Of a DNA stretch of 40,348 nt, positions 7,346 to 15,244 are shown in pieces. The notes under the pieces are model-generated. The model searched no databases, was not told where the DNA came from, and was given only the letters and a program-made list of their open reading frames with translations. The stretch spans positions 40-40,387 of the forward strand of contig NZ_ALWW01000026.1 in the NCBI RefSeq assembly GCF_000344175.1, in the 5' to 3' direction. The stretch's first letter is position 1, and every line of letters starts with the position of its first letter. The translations under genes and the position numbers were made by a program. The stretch is from Listeria fleischmannii subsp. fleischmannii LU2006-1. Lineage in GTDB: Bacteria; Bacillota; Bacilli; Lactobacillales; Listeriaceae.

Positions 7346-8483
7346 TTAGCTAAAAATAGTAGACATTTTTGGCGCATCGAAAACTTCATAATGAATTTTC
7401 TCTTCTAGAACACCAATTTCTAAAAGGGCTTTTTTAATACCTATAGTAAATTCAGGCGAGCCGCACAAATAAAATTGACCAAAAAGTTGTCCGTCCAAGA
7501 AATCTTCTAATTTATTTTGATCAAGTCGTCCCTCGGTCTCGCTAATATTTTGATACATTTTAACTGTACTCGGTAATTGAGAAATCTCCGCTTTTAAAGC
7601 AGAGCCAGAACTTTCTCGGTAGTTTTGAATCCATATTACAGCTTGGTTCTCTTCACTTGCCATTTTAGCCATTGGTAAAATCGGTGTCTCCCCTATACCG
7701 GAACTAATGAAAACTTGTCTAACATCCTTATGTAACTGAAAATCACCCGCTGGAGCACTTAAATAGATTTCATCATCAAGTTGCACTTTCTCATTTAAAT
7801 AATTTGAAACCACACCTTGTCTCTCTACTCGAACAGCAATAAAGATTTGATTAGTTGCTTCATCAAACTGATATATAGAATAATGCCGATTTGAATAATA
7901 AGTGGCGTCCCTATCTTTTATTCGTACTGTTACGTATTGACCAGGTTCAATTTTTCCGATAGGGAAAGTAGACGCGAGCCCTAACTTAATGATCCCTTCT
8001 ATAGGCTTATCAATATAAATAACACGAAAAGCCTGGAAGCCTTTCCAATTTTCAGCCTGGTACATCTCTGCTTCGACATCAATAAATACTTGGGCAATTT
8101 CAGAATATGTTTTTTCCCATGCTTCCATAATTTGTGTTGTTGCCCCGTCACCTAAAACAGACTGAATAGCCTCTAATAAATGATACCCAACAATGGGATA
8201 ATGCTCTGCTTTTACTTGCAAAGCACGATGCTTATACCCAATCTGCTGAATATAATCTGCTAAAACAGACAAGTCATCAATATGTTTTGCAGCCGCTAGA
8301 ACAGTATTAGCGAGTGCTTTTTGCTGTAATCCTTTTTTTTTGATTGTTTTCATTAAAAATATTCAGTAGCTCGGGGTGCGCTGCTAGCATATTCTTGTAA
8401 AAAAGACTGGTAATTTCTGTCCCTTTCGCTTCTAAAAAGGGAATTGTTTCTTTCACAGTTTGTTTCGTTTTTTCGTCCAACAT
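7346..8483 (-). pseudogene. hmp: Flavohaemoglobin (nitric oxide dioxygenase), one frameshift
   Basis: Cytoplasmic enzyme that converts NO to nitrate using O2, FAD and NAD(P)H. The globin part starts at ATG 8483 (ribosome site GAGGTGGG) with LDEKTKQTVKETIPFLEAKG and the haem-pocket segments; the continuation has GYKHRALQVKAEHYPIVGYHLLEAI with the proximal His, then a ferredoxin-reductase FAD domain (RHYSIYQ) and NAD domain (SSGIGETPILPM, YLCGSPEF). Frame is lost in a 9-T run at 8333-8341; one base fewer gives the family-typical NQKKGLQQKALANTV. The rest, about 335 residues, is intact. Preceded by a leader terminator and the shared 32-bp promoter element. Probably a functional gene with a read error, but a true inactivation is possible. 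Confidence 0.88.
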
Positions 8484-8514
8484 GTTCCCACCTCATTCAT
8501 TTAAATTTGTTTGG

Positions 8515-8552
8515 ACAAAAAAGAACCCTCTTCCAAAAAGGTTCTTTTTTGC
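8515..8552 (-). terminator. Leader terminator (candidate attenuator) upstream of hmp
   Basis: Minus strand GCAAAAAAGAACC, loop TTTTTGGAAGA, GGGTTCTTTTTTG. It ends about 105 bases after the predicted start of transcription and about 30 bases before the hmp start codon, so it must be overcome for hmp expression. Confidence 0.7.
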
Positions 8553-8627
8553 TTGTCTTCATCCAATTAATAGCAGACTTTTTATTAATTCAATTCCGAC
8601 GTACTTATCAAAAAAAGGATTAACTAT

Positions 8628-8712
8628 AGTTTACCATAGAATATAAGCCAAAAATCGATTTCACCCTAGAAAGCCTGTTTTTGACCCTAAATAGCAATCG
8701 GAAGCGCTTTCT
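8628..8712 (-). promoter_or_regulatory. Promoter with shared 32-bp upstream element, copy 2, plus cre-like box
   Basis: Minus strand: element at 8695-8664 (GCTATTTAGGG, CAAAAACAGGC, TTTCTAGGG), 30 bp, then extended -10 TGGTAAACT (hexamer 8633-8628). No -35. A cre-like sequence (core GAAGCGCTTTC, 8698-8712, one mismatch to the CcpA consensus) adjoins the element; copy 3 has a related box at the same distance. It drives hmp. Confidence 0.62.
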
Positions 8713-8823
8713 GTATGTGTTATTGCATATAAAACTGAATTGTCTGTTAAAAAATTCACAAATAAATCACCCTTTTTAATAAAAAACACCACATGTAAAC
8801 AGTATCATTCCCCACGCCAAGCA

Positions 8824-8860
8824 TGCTATACTACTGTAGAAAGCGTATTTTATTTAAGGA
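8824..8860 (+). promoter_or_regulatory. Extended -10 promoter and ribosome site of the pyruvyl-transferase gene
   Basis: TGCTATACT (8824-8832) is an extended -10 without a clear -35. AAGGA at 8856-8860 lies 10 bases before the TTG start at 8871, which decides the start codon. Confidence 0.55.
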
Positions 8861-8870
8861 TGTGAAATAT

Positions 8871-10409
8871 TTGAAAAAGATATTGGTTCGATCAGGAATG
8901 ACACCATTAGATAATTTTTCAGCTAAAGACATTTACTTAAAAGACCGGACAGGATATAACAACGGAAATCTTGCGTATCAATTTAGCATATATCGCACGC
9001 TTTGGCAAGAAGATGTGGAGATGGATGCAGATGGATTAACTTCAAATCCCAATTTAGCAGCTAAAATTAACGAAGAGTATGATTTTTATATTCTCCCTTT
9101 CGCAGATGCTTTTCGCGAAGATTTCCGTGCTACCTTACGCAATTATACAGCTTTAATTCAACAACTAAAAATCCCTGTTATTGTCACAGGAATTGGCTTG
9201 CGTGCAAACTATGAACCAAATCTAAAAGAGGGATTCCCGTTTGATGATGATGTAAGAGCTTTTGTCAAAGCGGTTTTAGAAAAAAGTACTAAACTCGGTT
9301 TGCGCGGGCAAATCACGGCCGACTATTTACTACATTTAGGATTTCATGAAAGTGATTTCGAAATTATTGGCTGTCCTTCCCTTTATACATTCGGTCGGCA
9401 TCTACATATTCGTGATTTGCAATTAGAAACAGATTCTTTACTGGCCATCAATGCCTCTCCTTTATCAAGAGAAAGCTCTTTACAATTTTTAAATCAAACC
9501 ATTGACACTTACAAAAACTATTATTTTATTCCACAGCACCTTGACGAACTGTATATCGCCTATGCAGGTGGTCCTGACATTTCAAGTGAAGAGCCAAGTT
9601 ATCCGACCTCAATCGCGCATAAATATTACAGAGAAGGACGCGTAAAATACTTTACCTCCATGCCAAGCTGGTATGATTTTATGAAACAAGTCGACCTATC
9701 AATTGGTTCTAGGCTCCACGGCAATGTTATCCCTACCATTTGCGGAACACCCAATATTTCTTTTGTCCAAGATGCAAGAATGCGTGAACTAGCCTCATAC
9801 CACAATTTACCCCATGTCACAGCTGATAAGTTGGAAACGATTCATGACCTAGACGAATTACTCCAAACCGTCGACCTAAAATCAGCCGAAAAAGTACAAG
9901 CTAGAAATTTTGATAACTTTATCTCTTTTTTAGATGAAAATGAGTTAGCGCATATTTATAAAAATGATAAAAATCGGCTAGACGCTCCTTTAGATGCTGA
10001 AATAGCCCCAATTGAATTCAACAAAAGCCCAACCGTGGTCACACAATTAAAAGGCGATCAATTACTCGAACGAGTTCACCTCGCATCGAACCTGCAAAAT
10101 GAACGACAAGATTATCGCCTTCGTTACCATATTAATTTGCGTCAAAATCAGATCAAACAACTGAAAAATAAAATTGAGGAAAATGGACAAATTATCGCAA
10201 AGCAAGACGTGACCATCCAAAACTTAGAACAAAAAGTAAATCAACTAGACAAACATCTGTCTGAAAAAGATGTCTTACTTCAGGCAGAACAAAATCAGTC
10301 TTTAAAATTAAAGCAAGATATTCAGCATTATCAAGGCACTTTAAATCGGAAAGCCGTCAAAACGACTCTTCGAATAGCCGATTCATTTGCCTCGCTTAAG
10401 AAGACATAA
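8871..10409 (+). CDS. Polysaccharide pyruvyl transferase family protein with C-terminal coiled coil (512 aa)
   Basis: Member of the PS_pyruv_trans family (CsaB/WcaK-like), enzymes that transfer pyruvate ketal from PEP to cell-surface sugars. Family landmarks: YNNGNLAYQ near the N-terminus, VIVTGIGLRANYEPN, STKLGLRGQITADYL, and the hallmark IGSRLHGNVIPTICGTPNISF followed by DARMRELASYHNLPH. The conserved domain ends near residue 375; the last 90 or so residues (LRQNQIKQLKNKIEEN..., LEQKVNQLDKHLSEK) are a charged heptad-like coiled coil, not usual for the family. TTG start at 8871 has AAGGA upstream. Monocistronic: divergent from hmp and followed by a terminator. The acceptor glycan is unknown; no other glycan genes are adjacent. 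Confidence 0.82.
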   Translation: MKKILVRSGMTPLDNFSAKDIYLKDRTGYNNGNLAYQFSIYRTLWQEDVEMDADGLTSNPNLAAKINEEYDFYILPFADAFREDFRATLRNYTALIQQLKIPVIVTGIGLRANYEPNLKEGFPFDDDVRAFVKAVLEKSTKLGLRGQITADYLLHLGFHESDFEIIGCPSLYTFGRHLHIRDLQLETDSLLAINASPLSRESSLQFLNQTIDTYKNYYFIPQHLDELYIAYAGGPDISSEEPSYPTSIAHKYYREGRVKYFTSMPSWYDFMKQVDLSIGSRLHGNVIPTICGTPNISFVQDARMRELASYHNLPHVTADKLETIHDLDELLQTVDLKSAEKVQARNFDNFISFLDENELAHIYKNDKNRLDAPLDAEIAPIEFNKSPTVVTQLKGDQLLERVHLASNLQNERQDYRLRYHINLRQNQIKQLKNKIEENGQIIAKQDVTIQNLEQKVNQLDKHLSEKDVLLQAEQNQSLKLKQDIQHYQGTLNRKAVKTTLRIADSFASLKKT

Positions 10410-10448
10410 TAAAAGGAAGTCGATATAAACAGTATTCAAAACAGCTTA

Positions 10449-10495
10449 CAAAAAAGAGGCGTATTTAGGTGAGAATAAGTACGCCTCTTTTTATT
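10449..10495. terminator. Bidirectional terminator
   Basis: AAAAAGAGGCGTA and TACGCCTCTTTTT arms between convergent genes. Confidence 0.85.
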
Positions 10496-10740
10496 TAGAA
10501 AATTATAATCAACAAACTGATACAAACGAGTAAAACGCCTTCAAAAAGAATAATACTCCATACATAACTTTTTCTTTTTATATCTACTAGACCTGTACTT
10601 AAAAAGGCTATTAATAATACTAGATGTAGCCATACAGGAAACCCGATTCCTTCATTATTTCTAATCATTGAAACGCTCATGGCAACACATATAACTGTCC
10701 AAATAACTAATACACTTGTCAAAATTACCTTCTTTGTCAT
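10495..10740 (-). CDS. Small hydrophobic membrane protein (81 aa)
   Basis: Not recognised. Three hydrophobic segments are visible: VILTSVLVIWTVICVAMSV, WLHLVLLIAFLSTGLV and SIILFEGVLLVCISLLIIIF, with basic KRKS between the last two, so a three-pass membrane protein is likely. ATG at 10740 is preceded by GAGGAG at good spacing. The gene ends in a strong terminator. Upstream (10771-10942) lies a decayed membrane-protein fragment on the same strand; the two may once have formed one operon. No function is proposed. Confidence 0.65.
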   Translation of the reverse strand: MTKKVILTSVLVIWTVICVAMSVSMIRNNEGIGFPVWLHLVLLIAFLSTGLVDIKRKSYVWSIILFEGVLLVCISLLIIIF

Positions 10741-10770
10741 GCAAATTTCTCCTCTTAATATGGTTTAGAA

Positions 10771-10942
10771 CTAAAATACCAACTTCCAACACTTTTTAAC
10801 AGCATCCCCATCAAATTCTTGTGTTTCTACAGTTGGTGGTAACATTCCAACCTATAAAAATAAGCACAGTATACACTAAGACAAGACTTAATGTAATTTT
10901 TGCTAAATTATTTGATTTACTTTTAAAACTACTTTTACGTTT
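10771..10942 (-). pseudogene. Remnant of a small membrane-anchored protein gene
   Basis: Minus-strand reading gives a basic stretch KRKSSFKSKSNNLAK, a hydrophobic segment ITLSLVLVYTVLIFIGW, and after one frame change LPPTVETQEFDGDAVKKCWKLVF before a stop at 10771. No start codon or ribosome site is present and a TAG lies just upstream. Layout (basic tail, one membrane segment, short outside tail) looks like a decayed small membrane protein; family unknown. Confidence 0.35.
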
Positions 10943-11156
10943 CTATTTCGATTAAACGGCTACTATTCCCTAATCAAAGTATTTTTCTCGATGAAAATTT
11001 TCTATACATCCACTTTTAAATTCAGAAATTGGCTTTAATCGTATGAACTTATCCGCGCATAGGTGACAATTATATCTTTTTCCTCCCGAATTTCAAACCA
11101 TTTATTTGACACCTTAATTTTACATTTAAAAACGGCAAAAAGCCATCTTTTTTATT

Positions 11157-11186
11157 TGTCCATTTAGGATATACCTTAAATGGACA
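11157..11186. repeat. Inverted repeat in the gap 10943-11262
   Basis: TGTCCATTTA (11157-11166) and TAAATGGACA (11177-11186) with a 10-base spacer. No T-tract follows. It is preceded by a small GGC/GCC hairpin with a T-run (about 11132-11153). Nothing else supportable is seen in this gap. Confidence 0.5.
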
Positions 11187-11262
11187 TTTAATGATTAAAC
11201 TAATGTTGCATATTCTTATTTTATTCTCATTGGATTCCTAGTTCATTTTAAAGTTCAACCGA

Positions 11263-11268
11263 TATACT
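11263..11268 (+). promoter_or_regulatory. -10 element of the LhrC-like sRNA
   Basis: TATACT at 11263-11268 with start predicted near 11275. No consensus -35 is seen (AGTTCA at 17-bp spacing), which would suit control by a response regulator such as LisR, known to drive LhrC genes. Confidence 0.45.
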
Positions 11269-11274
11269 AAGTTT

Positions 11275-11377
11275 ATCAAATGAAAGACATCTATTTTTAC
11301 TCCCTTTTTATAGATGTTTTTCTATCCCCTTTTTCACCAGTATGGTTTTCTCCCCTTTCCATATTGGTGTTTTTTTT
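11275..11377 (+). ncRNA. Candidate LhrC-family small RNA
   Basis: About 103 nt. First hairpin: ACATCTAT (11287-11294) with ATAGATGT (11310-11317), loop containing CTCCC. Then a single-stranded pyrimidine linker with ATCCCC (11324-11329). Then a terminator hairpin CACCAGTATGG (11335-11345) with CCATATTGGTG (11359-11369), loop CTCCCC, and eight T at 11370-11377. Established knowledge: Listeria LhrC1-5, Rli22 and Rli33-1 are about 100-115 nt RNAs that use UCCC motifs in a loop, a linker and the terminator loop to base-pair with ribosome sites of surface-protein mRNAs. This layout matches on all three sites. The sequence lies beside two LPXTG genes, whose mRNAs are plausible targets (inference). 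Confidence 0.68.
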
Positions 11378-11589
11378 GTTTATTTTAAATCTAATTTATC
11401 TTAAAGTGAGATTGCCTACATAGTTATTCAGCTTGGCAAATTACCTTTACTTTTATTTAGTTACTTCCTTTCCTTCAAAAGTAAACTTTTAAAAAATCAC
11501 CCTACACATGCGGATTTTGAACAATTCTATTGAACATACTTTAAAATCGTGCATAGCAACAAATCTCTAACTGTACACTAGGTTATACT

Positions 11590-11792
11590 CTATTGGCACT
11601 TAAATTGTTTCCTTATCAAGAAGCATTGAATGTTTTCTCTTGCAAAATCCTCAAAAGTGCGTAGGCTTTCCCCGATAACTTTAAAAAATCATCCGTCACC
11701 CTTTTAGCGGTTCCCATTCTTGTCATAAAGTATAAAGCAACCGTTACATTCACATATCCTTTTTCAAGTACCTGTTTTTGAGTTGACTTCCG
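11590..11792 (-). pseudogene. C-terminal remnant of an NmrA-family NAD(P)-dependent oxidoreductase
   Basis: Minus-strand reading: QKQVLEKGYVNVTVALYF, MTRMGTAKRVTDDFLKLSG, then after one frame change RTFEDFARENIQCF. The MTRMGTA..VT..F..L.GK.PRTFEDFARE pattern is the typical C-terminus of NmrA-like/atypical SDR proteins. The Rossmann N-terminal 200 or so residues are absent and a stop codon precedes the fragment. Nothing supportable is seen in the gap 11378-11589 beyond it. Confidence 0.5.
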
Positions 11793-11871
11793 TTAAGATG
11801 GATTATGTTGATTAATTTTTATACATTAACATAAGAGTCATGAATATCCTCTTTAAGTAAATGCTAGATTT

Positions 11872-12987
11872 TTATTTTTTTCTTCTTAAAATCAAGCATC
11901 CTCCAAAGATAACTAGTGACATACCCGATAGCATAAAATAAGTCGTTTCCGAGTCCCCAGTCTTGGGCAGCCGTTTTTTATCTTCATTTAAACTTTTCTT
12001 ATACGTTTTTTTCTCTGTTGTTTTTTGCAACGTTTCTTGTGCTTTTTCTGAAGAAATAACCTGCTCTTTATTGGATCCAACTACCTCTTCAGATTTTTTA
12101 TTTACTTTACCTATCTCTTTCACTACTTCAGGATTTTCAAAATTTGTTATATCTTTAGTAACGACTACAACTTGTTTAAATTCTGCACGATTTCCATCTT
12201 GATCCACGACTTCATAAGTGACTGTATAGCTACCTTGCTTCGCTATATCGACTGGATTATCTATCATTTTCACACGACTAGTTAAATCGCCATCTTCTTT
12301 ATCTGTAGCATGAATTGTTTCCATAGGGCTGTAAGTTTCATTTTCCGTTATCTCCACTTTCTCTTCTCCCGTAATAATCGGGGCTTCCGTTACAATAACT
12401 GTGCGAGTAAAAGTTGCTTCATGATTATCTAAATCAGTCACTTTATAAATGACTTCATAACTTCCAGATTGACTTGTATCCACTGTATTACTAACAATTT
12501 GTAATTGATTCGTTAAATCCCCATCTTCTGTATCTATTGCTTCTATGCTACTCATAACGTCAAAATCTTGATTAGGATTTAGACGTGTTTTTTCTTCCCC
12601 AGTAATAGTGGGGGCTTTATTCTCTAAAACCGTTGTTCGTGCTTGTAACCCTCCTGCTACTTGACTATCAAAAACAATAATTACATCACCACTATTTAAA
12701 CGCTCACCTTCAGCTAGCGAGTAAGAATAATTTCCTTCACTATCAACCGGAATATTCAATCCCTTTTGCTCACGTTGTGTCGAATTTAAAAAGTTTACAT
12801 AATGTCCAGGTATACCCTTCCCTGTAATGGTTCTACTCTTATCCTGAATTGGATCAACAGTTAATTCCTGCGTATCTATTTTCTCATCATTTGATCGTTC
12901 TGTGGCATAGACTGTATTTTCTTGAAAAGAAAAATTTCCCACAACCATAACAGAAATGATACAAAAACTTATAAGAATTTTTTTCAA
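11872..12987 (-). CDS. LPXTG cell-wall anchored protein with Ig-like domains (371 aa)
   Basis: Surface protein covalently attached to peptidoglycan by sortase A. Residues 1-28 are a signal peptide (MKKILISFCIISVMVVGNF, cleavage near VYATE). A Big_6-like module (about 50-130: ITGKGIPGHYVNFLN..., GDVIIVFDSQVAGG) is followed by two DUF5011/HYR-type Ig-like domains, each opening with APTITGEEK or APIITGEEK and containing A.D.EDGDLT and GSY.V.Y.V.D. A charged linker leads to LPKTG at 340-344, a hydrophobic anchor and RRKK tail. No leucine-rich repeats, so it is not an internalin. Role in adhesion or wall function is inference. Confidence 0.85.
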   Translation of the reverse strand: MKKILISFCIISVMVVGNFSFQENTVYATERSNDEKIDTQELTVDPIQDKSRTITGKGIPGHYVNFLNSTQREQKGLNIPVDSEGNYSYSLAEGERLNSGDVIIVFDSQVAGGLQARTTVLENKAPTITGEEKTRLNPNQDFDVMSSIEAIDTEDGDLTNQLQIVSNTVDTSQSGSYEVIYKVTDLDNHEATFTRTVIVTEAPIITGEEKVEITENETYSPMETIHATDKEDGDLTSRVKMIDNPVDIAKQGSYTVTYEVVDQDGNRAEFKQVVVVTKDITNFENPEVVKEIGKVNKKSEEVVGSNKEQVISSEKAQETLQKTTEKKTYKKSLNEDKKRLPKTGDSETTYFMLSGMSLVIFGGCLILRRKK

Positions 12988-13084
12988 AATAATACCGGCT
13001 CCTTCACAATGATTTTAATAAACTTAGCTTTTTAACCTATTTGTGCCATAATTCATGGTTTAATTGGCCTTTTTTATGAAAGAA

Positions 13085-13115
13085 GAGCCCTTAATTAATA
13101 AGGGCTCCCATTTTA
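13085..13115 (-). terminator. Terminator after the MucBP surface-protein gene
   Basis: GAGCCCTTA (13085-13093) and TAAGGGCTC (13099-13107) arms with a 5-base loop, about 25 bases beyond the stop. The following T-tract on the minus strand is interrupted, so strength is uncertain. Confidence 0.65.
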
Positions 13116-13134
13116 GTTTCAAATTTTTCTTTGT

Positions 13135-14931
13135 TTATTTTGCATTTTTTTGTCGGCGAGTAAATAATGCCAATACTCCTAGTAATAACGCTCCTATACC
13201 TACTAATATACCGCTGTCTAATGTTTGATCTCCTGTTTTAGGAAGGCCAGTTTTTGATGTTGCTACCTTAGCTGAATTATTAGAAGTTGGATCTTTCACT
13301 GTATTTTTCTCTTGTACATTCATGTTTGTAGTTGGTGTGTTTTTGTCTGTTGTACCATTTTTATGGTTATTATTGTCTGCTGATTTTTTTTCATATACAT
13401 ACGTAACTGTTTGTGCTGCATTACTAAATGTTCCTGTTGCATTTGCTGGTGTTTCTTTTAATGTGTAACCATCAATTGTTTTTGCTTTAGATGCATAAGC
13501 ATCACCTACGTTACCACTTAATGTTGCAGATGTTGCTAATTCATTACCATCGGCATCTACATATTTAACCGTTACATCTTGTCCTGCTACAACCACCGCA
13601 TCTTTTTCATACACATACGTAACTGTTTGCGATGCATCGCTGAATGTTCCTGTTGCGTTTGCTGGTGTTTCTTTTAATGTATAACCATCAATTGTTTTTG
13701 CTTTAGATATATAGTCATCACCTACGTTACCACTTAATGTATCTGTTGTGGCTACTTCATTGCCGTCAGCATCTACATATTTAACCGTTACATCTTGTCC
13801 TGCTACAACCACCGCATCTTTTTCATACACATATGTGACAGTTTGAGCCGTATCACTGAATGTTCCTGTTGCGTTTACTGGTGTTTCTTTTAATGTATAA
13901 CCATCAATTGCTTTTTCTTTAGCTGCGAATGCTTCACCAATGTTTCCTTTTAGTGTCTCAGCTACTGCAAGTTCGTTGCCATCTGTATCTACATATTTAA
14001 CGATTACATCTTCACCTGCTACAGCATCTTTTTCATATACATACGTGACAGTTTGAGCTGCATCACTAAATGTTCCTGTTGCATTTGCTGGTGTTTCTTT
14101 TAATGTATAACCATCAATTGTTTTTGCTTTAGATGTATAACTTTCATCTATATTACCACTTAATATATCAGCTGGTGCTAATTCATTGCCATCGGTATCT
14201 ACATATTTAACCGTTACATCTTGTCCTGCTACAACAGGATTTTCATCACTTATTTTTTTATAGTATAGTGTGACCACAGGTCTATCTTCACCCGGATACG
14301 TAGCTGGCATAATAGACGGTAGGGCAGGACTTTCTTTTACAAATTCATAAGAACCACCTGTTCCTATTGTACCATCTGCATATTGATATCCTTCGTCCAT
14401 CCCTACATAAGTTTGTTGATAGGAGAAATCAATTGTATCTCCTACACTACCAGTAATATTATCAAATGATTTCAAACCTTGCTTTAGTTGATCTGGGTCA
14501 AATGGGTTATGAACATAAATACCTTTACCAGTGTCAATATCTTTATATAGAACTTGTATGTTCATAGCATTTTTGAAAGGTGTATATTCATATGTTACTG
14601 TTTGGGGCTCTGTAGAAAACGTTCCTATAGGATTTCCTGTAGTATTCGTAAGTCTCCAGCTATTTTTTCCATTTTTAGCACCTGCACTAATTAAATCCTC
14701 TGATGTATAAGTTTCACCAACTGTTCCAGTCAGTGTTTCAGTTTTGAAAATAGTTCCATTATATACATGATTGACTGTAATTGGTGCAGCTGTTTCAGCC
14801 TCTGCTCCTATTTTGTTATTTGTTACTACCTTTTCCTCACTTTTACTAACGCTAGCTGCATGAACTTGTAAGGGTGCTTGTACAACCAAAGCTGTTGCTA
14901 GTGTTAAAATACCAAGTTGACCTAATTTCAT
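13135..14931 (-). CDS. LPXTG surface protein with MucBP repeats (598 aa)
   Basis: Sortase-anchored protein with mucin-binding-type repeats. Signal peptide at 1-25 (MKLGQLGILTLATALVVQAPLQVHA). A divergent pair of MucBP-like units (about 50-230: ITVNHVYNGTIFK, MNIQVLYKDIDTGKG) precedes four tandem units of roughly 68-72 residues, each with V.VKYVD.DGNE, SGN.GD.Y.SKAKTIDGYTLKETP and GTFSDA.QTVTYVYEK. A Ser/Thr/Asn-rich spacer leads to LPKTG at 563-567, membrane anchor and RRQK tail. ATG at 14931 follows AAAGGAG. The promoter carries a class II Crp/Fnr-type operator centred at about -41, so the divergent PrfA-like regulator at 15245 probably activates it. MucBP domains bind host glycans in characterised proteins; here that is inferred. 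Confidence 0.9.
   Translation of the reverse strand: MKLGQLGILTLATALVVQAPLQVHAASVSKSEEKVVTNNKIGAEAETAAPITVNHVYNGTIFKTETLTGTVGETYTSEDLISAGAKNGKNSWRLTNTTGNPIGTFSTEPQTVTYEYTPFKNAMNIQVLYKDIDTGKGIYVHNPFDPDQLKQGLKSFDNITGSVGDTIDFSYQQTYVGMDEGYQYADGTIGTGGSYEFVKESPALPSIMPATYPGEDRPVVTLYYKKISDENPVVAGQDVTVKYVDTDGNELAPADILSGNIDESYTSKAKTIDGYTLKETPANATGTFSDAAQTVTYVYEKDAVAGEDVIVKYVDTDGNELAVAETLKGNIGEAFAAKEKAIDGYTLKETPVNATGTFSDTAQTVTYVYEKDAVVVAGQDVTVKYVDADGNEVATTDTLSGNVGDDYISKAKTIDGYTLKETPANATGTFSDASQTVTYVYEKDAVVVAGQDVTVKYVDADGNELATSATLSGNVGDAYASKAKTIDGYTLKETPANATGTFSNAAQTVTYVYEKKSADNNNHKNGTTDKNTPTTNMNVQEKNTVKDPTSNNSAKVATSKTGLPKTGDQTLDSGILVGIGALLLGVLALFTRRQKNAK
13384..14232. repeat. Tandem MucBP-coding DNA repeats, four copies
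   Basis: Four direct copies of roughly 205-216 bp within the LPXTG gene. Long stretches are near identical at nucleotide level (for example the segments for TIDGYTLKETP and TVTYVYEKDA), so copy number may vary by recombination or be collapsed in short-read assemblies. Confidence 0.8.
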
Positions 14932-15006
14932 TTTTTTTGCTCCTTTGATAAGTTATTAAAAACCATATTTACTTCTACTTGAAAGACGGATATGATTTTC
15001 TCCAAA

Positions 15007-15049
15007 AGTATAGCATGGACTATGGATTGCCCTGTGGGTATTTTACACA
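15007..15049 (-). promoter_or_regulatory. Promoter of the MucBP gene with Crp/Fnr-type operator
   Basis: Minus strand: operator TGTGTAAAATACCCACA (15049-15033), then extended -10 TGCTATACT with hexamer at 15012-15007. The operator centre lies about 41 bp before the predicted start near 15000, the class II activator position. No good -35. Confidence 0.7.
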
Positions 15050-15168
15050 TAGCTAGAGTGTAAATGTGAAATTTCTGTGAAAGACTTCTAATAAATTACT
15101 TCTAAACACAGGCTCTGCCTCATATTCCTCATTTTATGAACTTTTAGTCACACAACCTACTTTTTATC

Positions 15169-15211
15169 TGTGTAAAATACACACTGTTCCGGACGTTACC
15201 TTTGCTATGAT
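15169..15211 (+). promoter_or_regulatory. Promoter of the PrfA-like regulator with Crp/Fnr-type operator
   Basis: Operator TGTGTAAAATACACA (15169-15183, perfect dyad TGTGTA/TACACA), then extended -10 TGCTATGAT with hexamer at 15206-15211. The centre lies 42 bp before the predicted start near 15218. This is the same sequence and spacing as at the divergent promoter. Confidence 0.7.
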
Positions 15212-15244
15212 TAATGCTATTAAAGTAAAAGGAGCGCGAAAGAT

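Noticed and set aside
11157-11186. Inverted repeat TGTCCATTTA/TAAATGGACA as a terminator or IS end
   Set aside because: No T-tract, no transposase nearby and no target duplication; kept only as an inverted repeat.
13384-14232. Regularly spaced repeats that could suggest a CRISPR array
   Set aside because: The repeats are over 200 bp, in frame, and encode MucBP protein domains of an LPXTG protein.
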